DNA from: SIG469 sp964541215
GTDB taxonomy: Bacteria > Bacillota > Clostridia > Oscillospirales > Oscillospiraceae
Length of the DNA: 7,678 nucleotides
Assembly (NCBI GenBank): GCA_964541215.1
Contig: CAZIPP010000066.1
Span: 1 to 7,678, forward strand
Direction: 5' to 3'
Of this stretch, positions 1-6,263 are shown in pieces. The position numbers were made by a program, and so were the translations under genes. Position 1 is the first letter of the stretch. Every line of letters begins with the position of its first letter. The notes below the pieces were generated by a model. The model saw only the letters and a list, made by a program, of their open reading frames with translations. It was not told the DNA's origin and searched no databases.

Positions 1-17
1 GCAGCAAACTGAGAAAC

Positions 18-52
18 CGTGTCAAAATGGTCCAAAGGACTATTTTGACACG
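18..52. repeat. 16-bp hairpin with AAA loop upstream of the sigma-54 promoter
   Basis: Arms at 18-33 and 37-52 pair over 16 positions with a single G·T wobble, around an AAA loop at 34-36. The arms carry an A/T tract next to the outer GTGTC/GACAC. No T-run follows directly, so it is a weak terminator candidate. It may end transcription of an upstream gene outside the window, or be another member of the palindrome family seen elsewhere here, several of which also have AAA loops. Confidence 0.6.
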
Positions 53-56
53 CTGG

Positions 57-122
57 GGAACGACCTGTGTGTCGTTCCTTTTCAGGTTTCTGTTGACCGT
101 GGAACGGCACACAGACCGTTCC
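57..122. promoter_or_regulatory. Pair of inverted 22-bp dyads, candidate enhancer (UAS) for a sigma-54 activator
   Basis: Two dyads, 57-78 (arms GGAACGAC/GTCGTTCC) and 101-122 (arms GGAACGG/CCGTTCC), are near-identical when one is reverse-complemented: 19 of 22 positions match. Two of the three differences fall on paired stem positions and preserve pairing (A-T in one copy, G-C in the other). Centres are 44 bp apart, about four helical turns, and lie roughly 65 and 110 bp before the predicted start site. That is the range where bacterial enhancer-binding proteins bind paired dyads. No such regulator is encoded in the window, so the UAS role is inferred. Confidence 0.5.
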
Positions 123-150
123 CTACCACCCCTCAACCTTTAACCTTATC

Positions 151-166
151 TGGCACGGAAATTGCA
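151..166 (+). promoter_or_regulatory. Sigma-54 (RpoN/SigL) -24/-12 promoter
   Basis: TGGCAC at 151-156, a 5-base spacer, then TTGCA at 162-166 matches the sigma-54 consensus exactly, with the invariant GG (152-153) and GC (164-165) separated by 10 bases. Transcription would start near 177, leaving a leader of about 35 bases before the ATG at 212. It lies in the non-coding region just upstream of the beta-helix gene and in the correct orientation. Such promoters need an ATP-dependent activator bound upstream; the dyads at 57-122 are the natural candidate sites. Confidence 0.85.
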
Positions 167-196
167 GTATCAAAGTTGAAAAAACTTTTTACGATG

Positions 197-204
197 AAAG
201 GAAG
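197..204 (+). promoter_or_regulatory. Ribosome binding site of the beta-helix gene
   Basis: AAAGGAAG ends 7 bases before the ATG at 212 and supports that start. An AAGTT/AACTT mini-hairpin lies just before it, around 173-190, close to the predicted transcript start. Confidence 0.7.
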
Positions 205-211
205 ACAGTAA

Positions 212-2068
212 ATGAAAAATCTGACTATTGCTGCGGGCGAAAGCTATGTCTTTTCCGAAAACGCCGCTTTGGAACAGCTGGTCATAGGCGAAGGAGCTTC
301 TGTTTCCGCACCCGAAGGCAAATATGCAGCCCTGACAGTGAACGGCGTTCAGCTGGACTTCAAGCCCGGCGAGTACAGCGGCGATATCAAAGTCACTGTT
401 GTGGATCATCAGCTTACTCCCATCACCGGCAAGGAATCCGGACGTAAGGATCTTGAAGGCGCTCTTGTTCTGGATAAAGACGGTGTTGACGAATCTGTTT
501 CCGTTCTGGCAGGCTATGTGGGCGGAAGGATCGAAGACAAAAATATCACCGGCGGCAAGCTGGTCTCCCACGGCGATTTCTTCAACGGTATCATTGCCAA
601 GAGCGGCAAGTACGTTATCAAAGATCTGACCATCGAAGGCATCGGTCACGGTGACGACGACTTTGCAGGTCACGGCGTTGGCATCATTGCCGGCGGCGAC
701 AGCGAGATAGAGTTCGATAATTTGAAGATCTACAATCAGGGCATCCTGCGCAACGCCATTGTCGTTGGCGGAACCGCCACCGTATCCATCAAAAATTCCG
801 ATATCAAGGTCATGGGCGGCACTCCCGAGCAGATACAGGAGGTCACCAAAATAAGACCAAGGAAGGCTCAGCAGTCCATGATATGCGGCGGCTGGGGCAC
901 AACCCGCTGCATCAATCTGATAAACAGCCCAACCGTAAACTTTGAAGACTCCGTTATCCAGTGCGAAAACTGGGGCGTTCTGGCTACCGACGACACATCC
1001 GCTCCCACCGAGTGGGGGCAGTACACCACCCGCATGAACGTCAAAAACTGTCAGGTCAGGATATGTGGCGACCACGGTTACGGCACCTACGCCATCGGTG
1101 CCGCTCTGACGACCTTTAAAGACAGCCATATTTTCTCGCCCGATATGGCAATGAAGATAGCCAACGAGACTGCCAAGGTCACTCTGGAAAACACCAAAGC
1201 CGAAGCAGGTCGTTTTGTTGCCATGTTCAAGTCCAATCAGGGCGGCGGTCTGTACTGCAAGGACAGCGAGCTGTATTCCGGCAGAAGCCTGATGATAATT
1301 CCTTCCTGCTATCCCGAGATTTACATGGAAAACTGCAAGATAAGAGCAGGCAACAATACCATCATCCAGCTGTACGACTCCGACGATCCCGGCATGAACA
1401 AGGACGGCAAGGAGGTCGACAATGTGATCCCCGTAAAGGATCCCGAGCACGACGTTACCGGGGAAAATTACCACGATGTAAAGATTTTCAGCTTTGACCT
1501 GAAGGATTACTGCACCGACTGCCGCGCGACCTTCAAGGATATGGATATCTTCGGCAACTTCTATAACTCCATCACCAACGCTCAGAAGCCCATGATGATG
1601 GGCATGCCCGGCGCACCGGGTGGTGAACCTCCCAAGGGCGAAAGACCTCCCATGGGCGGCGGGGAACCGCCCAAGGGCGAAATGCCTCCCATGATGGCAG
1701 CCATGAATCAGAAAAATTACCCCCAGAACCTTATACTGACCTTCGACAACACCAGGCTCAAAGGCATCATTTCCGCTTCCAGAAGCAAACACGCCGTGGA
1801 TAAGATAACCTCCGACACCCGTCAGGAGATATACCAGATCTACGACAGCCCCTGTGAAGCGGTCAACAACGGCGTCATCGTGCGCCTGACCAACGGAAGC
1901 TCATGGACGGTCTGGGGAAGAAGCTATATCACCGCCCTGACCATCGATGAAACGTCCGGCGTATATTCTCCCGATGGTTCGCCCATCATCATGAAGGTAG
2001 ACGGTGTGGACGTTGTTCCCGAACCCGGCAAGACCTACACCGGCAATATTCTGGTAACCGTCAGCTAA
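212..2068 (+). CDS. Right-handed beta-helix repeat protein, apparently cytoplasmic, with homologous end caps
   Basis: This 618-residue protein has the short beta-strand rungs, recurrent Gly/Asn turns and stacked Val/Ile positions of a right-handed parallel beta-helix, clearest at residues 110-210 and 260-400. There is no signal peptide, lipobox, membrane segment or cell-wall anchor, although most beta-helix proteins are exported. Residues 11-63 and 564-617 are similar to each other (shared VxGV...PG..Y.G.I.VTV pattern), as if the same cap closed both ends. A Pro/Gly/Met-rich segment (about 459-503) interrupts the helix and contains a 13-residue tandem repeat based on GEPPKGExPPM. Cysteines are scattered, including a CxxC near residues 434-437. 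Known members are pectin/polysaccharide lyases, epimerases and adhesins, but no catalytic motif was recognised, so substrate and activity are unknown. The gene stands alone behind a sigma-54 promoter and faces the flavoenzyme gene. Confidence 0.8.
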   Translation: MKNLTIAAGESYVFSENAALEQLVIGEGASVSAPEGKYAALTVNGVQLDFKPGEYSGDIKVTVVDHQLTPITGKESGRKDLEGALVLDKDGVDESVSVLAGYVGGRIEDKNITGGKLVSHGDFFNGIIAKSGKYVIKDLTIEGIGHGDDDFAGHGVGIIAGGDSEIEFDNLKIYNQGILRNAIVVGGTATVSIKNSDIKVMGGTPEQIQEVTKIRPRKAQQSMICGGWGTTRCINLINSPTVNFEDSVIQCENWGVLATDDTSAPTEWGQYTTRMNVKNCQVRICGDHGYGTYAIGAALTTFKDSHIFSPDMAMKIANETAKVTLENTKAEAGRFVAMFKSNQGGGLYCKDSELYSGRSLMIIPSCYPEIYMENCKIRAGNNTIIQLYDSDDPGMNKDGKEVDNVIPVKDPEHDVTGENYHDVKIFSFDLKDYCTDCRATFKDMDIFGNFYNSITNAQKPMMMGMPGAPGGEPPKGERPPMGGGEPPKGEMPPMMAAMNQKNYPQNLILTFDNTRLKGIISASRSKHAVDKITSDTRQEIYQIYDSPCEAVNNGVIVRLTNGSSWTVWGRSYITALTIDETSGVYSPDGSPIIMKVDGVDVVPEPGKTYTGNILVTVS

Positions 2069-2139
2069 GTGTATCGAAATTGAACATATGTGCAAAAGGA
2101 ACTGCCGGAAGGTCAATGTCATTAAGATAAGCAACCTCC

Positions 2140-2330
2140 CTGTCATTCCGAGCAAAAACGCCATCCATCGGATGGCGTTTTTGCGTGGGTCGGGTCAACA
2201 AAGTTGACCTTTCAGGTTTTGTGCATAGGCACAAAACCCGGGAATCCGTTGCTTTTGAAAAAGACGGATTGCCACGTCGTATAAAACGGTCAGCACTGCT
2301 GACCGTTTTATACTCCTCGCAATGACAGCT
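2140..2330. repeat. Composite palindromic repeat, copy 1 (MITE-like, with four nested hairpins)
   Basis: Its ends are imperfect inverted repeats: CTGTCATTCCGAG on the left, and a right end that reads GCTGTCATTGCGAG when reverse-complemented. Inside are perfect stems at 2152-2184 (15 bp, loop ATC), 2193-2209 (GGTCAAC-AAA-GTTGACC), 2215-2238 (10 bp, loop ATAG) and 2279-2313 (16 bp, loop ACT). A further interrupted stem joins AATCCGT to ACGGATT (about 2243-2270). From memory, the backbone resembles a widespread Firmicute repeat in which CGTCGCTTCGCTCCTCG is the usual right part. Here the apical CTTCG appears replaced by a long palindrome. It fills most of the 303-base gap 2069-2371; the rest (2069-2139 and 2331-2371) shows only small dyads such as TGCCA-CA-TGGCA at 2349-2360. 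No transposase is present, so any movement would need a helper elsewhere. Confidence 0.75.
2152..2184. terminator. Bidirectional terminator-like hairpin between convergent genes
   Basis: A perfect 15-bp stem (arms begin GCAAAAACGCC and end GGCGTTTTTGC) with loop ATC lies 83 bases after the beta-helix stop codon. A T5 run in the outer stem exists on either strand, as in bidirectional terminators whose A- and T-tracts pair. It could stop both the plus-strand transcript and, more distantly, the minus-strand flavoenzyme transcript. It is also a module of repeat copy 1. Confidence 0.6.
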
Positions 2331-2371
2331 CTGTTATCCGAACAGCATTGCCACATGGCAGCTTATTTTTC

Positions 2372-4294
2372 TTACAACGTCATTGCTATATCAAACGCGC
2401 CGCGGATAGCCTGCTGAACAGTGCCCACCCTTTTGCAGTCGCCGATGAAGGTGAATGGAACGCCGTCTACTATCAGCTCTTCGGCCGCGGCGGTCTTGCT
2501 TCTGAACCCCACGCACAGGACAACGCTGTCGGCTTCAAGCTTCTGCTCATTGCCGTCGGCATCGAGGTAGGAAACGTAACCGTCGTGGATGCCGGAGCAG
2601 CGACCGTTGACCACACTGTGAAGGTTTTCGCGTTCGTTCAGCTCGATGTCCATAGCCCACCTGTAGGTAAACCATGCGTCAGGCGCGATTTTGGACTGCA
2701 TCTCAAGGATGGTAACGTCCTTGCCCAGCCATGCCAGATGGATACCTGTCTCTGCTCCCACCTGACCGCCGCCGATGATGACGATCTTTTCACCCAGCTT
2801 GTCTTCATTGCCGAAAACCTCGGGAGCCTTGATGGTCTTTTCAACGCCGGGGATGGGGATGACCAGCGGATCGGCACCGATGGCGATAATAACGTGGTCG
2901 GGTTCTTCGGCTGAAAGCATTTCACGGGTAGCCTTGGTGTTCATGCGGACATCGATATTACGCTTGTCCACCTGAGTCATCAAATATTTTTTGAACCGGC
3001 CAAGGTCACGCTTGAACTGGGCATGATCGGCAAAGTTCAGCTGACCGCCAAGATGGTCTTTTTCCTCGAACAGCACCACCCTGTGACCTCTGTCTGCCAG
3101 ATAAACTGCCGCCTGCATACCGGCAGGACCGCCGCCCACAACGCATATCTTTTTGCCGCCATTGGTGGGCAGGATGTACTTGTCCAACTTGTCTTCAATG
3201 CCGATGGTGGGGTTGACGGAGCAGACAAAATGGTCGTAATAACAGGCACCGTCGTGACATTTGAAGCATTTTACACAGGGGCGAACGTCCTCGCCGCGAC
3301 CTTCGTAAGCCTTTTTGGGCAGCTCGGGATCGGCGATGATGCCGCGAGCCATGGTAACGAAATCGGCCTTTCCGGAAGCGATGATCTCCTCGGCCTGCTC
3401 AAGATTCTGGATAGCGCCGATGGCCACAACAGGGATATTGACCCCGGACTTCTTGATGGCTTCGGCGTACTTGACGTTGGGAGTATCGGGCAGGAAACCG
3501 GAAGGATGGGTGGTGGTAAAGTAGCGGGCGTTGTTCATGCCGCAGGAGCAGTGGAGCAGGTCAACTCTGCCTTCCAGCAGCTTGACAAATTCGATGCTGT
3601 CCTCAACGGTTATGCCGCCGGGATCCACCTCGGAAACGGAGAAACGCAGCTCGATAAGGAAATCCTTGCCGCAGCGTTTTTTTATCTCGTCAATTATCAT
3701 CAGGGGATATCTTGCGCGGTTTTCCAGACTGCCGCCGAACTCATCTGTACGCTTGTTGTCGCGCTTGGAGAGGAACTGCGCCCATTCGCCGCCGTGACCG
3801 ATGTGGAACATGCACATATCGAAACCGGCTTTTTTGACTATTTCGGCAGCGTCACCAAACATTTTGACCTTTTTCTCGATGAGCTCACGGGGCATCTCAA
3901 CGCTCTGACGACCAAGCTTTGTAAAGCCGGGACCGACGGCGTAATACTGGTCGTATCGGAACTGGTCGCTCAGCTGCATGGAAGCCACAGCGCCGAAGTG
4001 GTGAACTCTTGCAGCAAGCTCGTAAAGGCTTCTCAGACCCTCGGTGGTGTAGGGATTGATGTGCAGGTGGCTGCCGTCTGACCTGGTTTCCGGGTTGACC
4101 TGAATACCTGTGCAGGTGACCATTGCCGCGCCGCCTTTGGCACGACCGGAAAAATGAGTTATAACAGGCTCCTGAAAGCTCAGCTCACCGTTTTGCAGAG
4201 CGTGAACACCGGTGGGAGCGGTAAAAATACGGTTTTTGAAAAGTGTGTTGCCTACCTTCATGGGCGAAAGCAGGTGAGGATACTTTGGTTGCAT
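2372..4294 (-). CDS. Old Yellow Enzyme-type NADH:flavin oxidoreductase with [4Fe-4S] and FAD/NAD domains (2,4-dienoyl-CoA reductase/enoate reductase-like)
   Basis: The 640-residue length and domain order match 2,4-dienoyl-CoA reductase, BaiCD/BaiH, enoate reductase and trimethylamine dehydrogenase. Residues 1-335 form an FMN TIM barrel (LLSPMKVGN start, NKRTDEFGGSLENR at 180-193). Cys340, 343, 346 and 358 give the CxxCxxC-x11-C [4Fe-4S] motif, with an extra Cys351. An FAD-binding VVGGGPAG lies at 385-392 and a second dinucleotide site IIGGGQVG at 506-513, followed by a GFRSKT...IGD C-terminal region. Electrons would pass from NAD(P)H through FAD and Fe-S to FMN and then to an unsaturated substrate, in the cytoplasm. 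The start at 4294 was chosen for a perfect GGAGG 6 bases upstream; the open frame to 4387 runs through a repeat. In the motif HIGHGGEWAQFLS the position of the classical catalytic Tyr (HGYL) is Gly169, so the substrate cannot be assumed. It is the last of three same-strand genes. Confidence 0.88.
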   Translation of the reverse strand: MQPKYPHLLSPMKVGNTLFKNRIFTAPTGVHALQNGELSFQEPVITHFSGRAKGGAAMVTCTGIQVNPETRSDGSHLHINPYTTEGLRSLYELAARVHHFGAVASMQLSDQFRYDQYYAVGPGFTKLGRQSVEMPRELIEKKVKMFGDAAEIVKKAGFDMCMFHIGHGGEWAQFLSKRDNKRTDEFGGSLENRARYPLMIIDEIKKRCGKDFLIELRFSVSEVDPGGITVEDSIEFVKLLEGRVDLLHCSCGMNNARYFTTTHPSGFLPDTPNVKYAEAIKKSGVNIPVVAIGAIQNLEQAEEIIASGKADFVTMARGIIADPELPKKAYEGRGEDVRPCVKCFKCHDGACYYDHFVCSVNPTIGIEDKLDKYILPTNGGKKICVVGGGPAGMQAAVYLADRGHRVVLFEEKDHLGGQLNFADHAQFKRDLGRFKKYLMTQVDKRNIDVRMNTKATREMLSAEEPDHVIIAIGADPLVIPIPGVEKTIKAPEVFGNEDKLGEKIVIIGGGQVGAETGIHLAWLGKDVTILEMQSKIAPDAWFTYRWAMDIELNERENLHSVVNGRCSGIHDGYVSYLDADGNEQKLEADSVVLCVGFRSKTAAAEELIVDGVPFTFIGDCKRVGTVQQAIRGAFDIAMTL

Positions 4295-4300
4295 AAAAAA

Positions 4301-4305
4301 CCTCC
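4301..4305 (-). promoter_or_regulatory. Ribosome binding site that fixes the flavoenzyme start
   Basis: On the minus strand GGAGG is followed by six bases (all T) and the ATG at 4294-4292. This rules out the upstream in-frame ATG at 4387, which lies inside the palindromic repeat and would add 31 non-family residues. Confidence 0.85.
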
Positions 4306-4311
4306 GGGGAG

Positions 4312-4421
4312 TTGCTGTCATTCCGAACGCCGCAGGCGGAGGAATCCCCGTCTTGTGAAGGGGATTTCTCGTCGCTGCAGTCAGCAAAGCTGACTTTGCA
4401 GCTCGCTCGAAATGACAGCAA
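4312..4421. repeat. Palindromic repeat, copy 2 (110 bp, 15-bp terminal inverted repeats)
   Basis: The ends are TTGCTGTCATTCCGA (4312-4326) and its inverted partner (4407-4421), matching at 14 of 15 positions. Internal dyads are CCGC/GCGG (near 4331-4339), AATCCCC/GGGGATT (near 4343-4366) and GTCAGC-AAA-GCTGAC (4380-4394), the last set within a larger CTGCA...TGCAG frame. The repeat begins 6 bases beyond the flavoenzyme ribosome site and ends 3 bases before the stop codon of the gene upstream, so it is essentially the entire intergenic gap. In a read-through mRNA it would fold into a stable structure next to the ribosome site. Confidence 0.8.
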
Positions 4422-4424
4422 TGA

Positions 4425-6113
4425 TCAATACTCTATATAACTCGGCTTTGCAGTCCGATACTGCTTTACAAGCTCGTCCCAGTTTGCGGGGAGCTGTATC
4501 TTCGCGCAGGAGGGACCGCCGTGGTCACCGCCGCCGCCAAGGACTGTCACCATATTGCCTGCCTGACCGCCCGCAACCAGCAGGAACATATGGTCTGTTG
4601 ACCAGAAGGTGCGGGTGGAAGCCTCACTGTCAAGAGGAAGCTCAGCAGTTTTGGGAATATGGTTGTTCATTATCAGCCAGGCAAGATCAACGTCCTTGGC
4701 AGGCTTTCTGGCGTATTCCACGGCGTAGTTGAGGATACGCTGCTTTGTCCAGCCTGCTTCCGCCATCATTTTTGCGCACTTGGGAGTCAGTATAACAGCC
4801 ATGCCGGGATCCCAACCATAGGGATCCTGCTTGCAAAGAGCCTTGAGCACGGCGGGAACGGTGGTGCAGGTGGATACACGATGCTCCTGAGGCCAGAACA
4901 TGGTAACGGCAGAGTCGTCTTCGTCCATGCCAAAGTCCACATGGAGAGGTGACCACGGAGTCGCGTCGGCGTTTTCGCCAAGGCAGAAACCGTAGCGGAA
5001 TTCGTGACCCATTTCGGAAAGGTCTTCAACGCCGGGACGGATGCCGCCGATGTTCATAACGATGTAACCAAAGGCTCTTGCAATGGTGGTGTTGGCGCGG
5101 AAAGCGGGAGTCAGAGCGTGGTCGGCGGTGTTGTAGCCGATATCCTTGGCCACCTTGCCGGAAAGGGTTATGACAGGACCCCATGTGGACTGGCTGCAGC
5201 ACCAGCCTTCCCAGTAGATTTTGGGATCCATGGCAGCTTCGATGGCGGCTATCAGCACAGGCATGTAAATGGGCAGGCAGCCTGCCATGCAGGCGTTGAC
5301 GGCGATCTTTTCCACGGTGGCCACGCCCATCATGGGCGGGATTTTTGCAACAACATGGTCACGGGGAAGGTCTGTGCCCTTGAGCATTTCTTCCACAGCT
5401 TCCCTTGTGGGAATGCGGATGGGAGTGCCGTTTGTCCAGCCGTAGGAATAGAACAGGTCGGATATTTCATCCGCCGTTCCGCTGAAGGTGCCTGTGGCAA
5501 GCTCCTGACTGGCGGGAGTGGGGTTCCTTTCTTCCTCGCTCAGAGGTGACATCAGCCCTGCCATCAGCTCATCGGCAAAGGCAGGAGCGCCTGCGCCCAT
5601 ATTCTTTTCGGTGGTCTCCAGATCGGAGTGACCGAAAATGTCCAGCACATCGGGCATATAGGAAATCACTCTCAAACCGGGAACGCAGCGAGCTTTAACA
5701 CCGCGGATACCGGCAGAGTAGGTACGGGGAACAACAGCCATAACAGTGGGGATGCCCTGTTTTTCGATGTATGCGGCGTTGTAGCCCAAAAACAGGGAGC
5801 TGGAAGGTACTGCGCCATAGAAAACCAGTGCGCAGTCTATCTCGTCCAGCCATTTGTGGAAAGCCTCGGCAACTGCCTCGTCCTTGGCGATGTCGGTGGT
5901 CTCCGTTTCATAAACGAAGTAAGAGAATTTTGCTTCGGGGTATTTTGCGAGGATGTGCTTTTCCACCACCTGAAGCATAAAGGTGGCTACCTTCATAAAG
6001 TCGCCGAACATGCCGATGGTTTTTCCGTTGAGTGTATCCATTCGGGGAGAAAGACCAAAAAGCCGGGACTGATCGACCTCTGCCCATGGAGACAAAACGT
6101 CTGTATATATCAT
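4425..6113 (-). CDS. Two-domain protein of unknown function: UGSC-like N-terminal domain plus conserved C-terminal domain
   Basis: This 562-residue protein appears soluble and cytoplasmic, with no signal peptide. Residues about 28-165 resemble, from memory, the UGSC (seleno)protein family: a GKTIGMFGD strand, a helical stretch, then D..LVFYGAVPSSSLF...EKQGIPTV. In that family the loop after the strand normally carries a Sec/Cys-Gly-Ser-Cys motif; here residues 100-107 contain no cysteine or selenocysteine. Residues about 215-410 match a second conserved unit I know only from uncharacterised proteins (GWTNGTPIRIPT, then VEKIAVNACMAGCLPIYMPV, a WGP strand, R.NTTI.R, and GFCLGEN..ATPW.PLHV.FG). 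It has Cys275 and Cys279 in ACMAGC and a C305-C306 pair. The C-terminal GGGGDHGGPSC stretch (526-536) may form a binding loop. The ATG at 6113 was chosen for AGGAGG at 6121-6126. Catalytic role and substrate are unknown; it sits between the amidohydrolase and flavoenzyme genes on the same strand. Confidence 0.75.
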   Translation of the reverse strand: MIYTDVLSPWAEVDQSRLFGLSPRMDTLNGKTIGMFGDFMKVATFMLQVVEKHILAKYPEAKFSYFVYETETTDIAKDEAVAEAFHKWLDEIDCALVFYGAVPSSSLFLGYNAAYIEKQGIPTVMAVVPRTYSAGIRGVKARCVPGLRVISYMPDVLDIFGHSDLETTEKNMGAGAPAFADELMAGLMSPLSEEERNPTPASQELATGTFSGTADEISDLFYSYGWTNGTPIRIPTREAVEEMLKGTDLPRDHVVAKIPPMMGVATVEKIAVNACMAGCLPIYMPVLIAAIEAAMDPKIYWEGWCCSQSTWGPVITLSGKVAKDIGYNTADHALTPAFRANTTIARAFGYIVMNIGGIRPGVEDLSEMGHEFRYGFCLGENADATPWSPLHVDFGMDEDDSAVTMFWPQEHRVSTCTTVPAVLKALCKQDPYGWDPGMAVILTPKCAKMMAEAGWTKQRILNYAVEYARKPAKDVDLAWLIMNNHIPKTAELPLDSEASTRTFWSTDHMFLLVAGGQAGNMVTVLGGGGDHGGPSCAKIQLPANWDELVKQYRTAKPSYIEY

Positions 6114-6120
6114 TTTATTT

Positions 6121-6126
6121 CCTCCT
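6121..6126 (-). promoter_or_regulatory. Ribosome binding site that fixes the UGSC-like gene start
   Basis: A perfect AGGAGG on the minus strand lies 7 bases before the ATG at 6113. The longer open frame up to 6269 runs through two repeats and is not supported. Confidence 0.85.
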
Positions 6127-6145
6127 GAGAGTTTTGATTTTTGCC

Positions 6146-6249
6146 AAAGCCTTCCCCTTGAGGGGATTGTGTTTGACTCCGTTAAACACCCAAAGTTTGC
6201 TGATCGCAAACTTTTGAGGTGGCACGGCGAAGCCGTGACGGATGAGGTG
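6146..6249. repeat. CCTTCCCCTTGAGGGG/GGCACGGCGAAGCC-type interspersed repeat split by a 50-bp palindrome insert
   Basis: The outer parts, AAAGCCTTCCCCTTGAGGGGA (6146-6166) and the segment from AGGTGGCACGG (6217) to GATGAGGTG (6249), match a repeat I recall as common in gut Firmicutes, where these two parts are contiguous. Here they are separated by 6167-6216. That segment holds two hairpins: GTGTTTGA/TTAAACAC (6169-6189, one wobble, loop CTCCG) and AAAGTTTGC-TGATC-GCAAACTTT (6192-6214, perfect 9-bp stem). The resident hairpin CACGGC-GAA-GCCGTG is at 6223-6237. The repeat starts about 20 bases upstream of the ribosome site of the UGSC-like gene. Confidence 0.65.
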
Positions 6250-6263
6250 CCTTTCGTATACGC

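Noticed and set aside
18..122. Riboswitch or structured leader for the beta-helix gene
   Set aside because: The predicted transcript start (about 177) is downstream of these hairpins, so they would not be in the mRNA; a DNA-binding role fits better.
170..1792. 540-codon open frame on the minus strand opposite the beta-helix gene
   Set aside because: It is a mirror frame of a well-supported gene, has no ribosome site at its start, and its protein is low-complexity Gly/Ala/Val/His-rich with no recognisable domain.
3023..4081. 352-codon plus-strand open frame inside the flavoenzyme gene
   Set aside because: The opposite strand encodes a clear multi-domain enzyme here; the frame has no domain or ribosome site.
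4295..4387. N-terminal extension of the flavoenzyme to an ATG at 4387
   Set aside because: The extension is translated from a palindromic repeat and is not family-like, while the ATG at 4294 has a perfect GGAGG site.
5004..6128. Two plus-strand frames (5004-5549 and 5628-6128) opposite the UGSC-like gene
   Set aside because: Shadows of a conserved coding sequence; the second also runs through the ribosome site of the real gene.
6220..6235. Second sigma-54-like TGGCAC in the split repeat
   Set aside because: There is no TTGC at the -12 distance, it points away from the minus-strand genes, and TGGCAC is part of the repeat itself.
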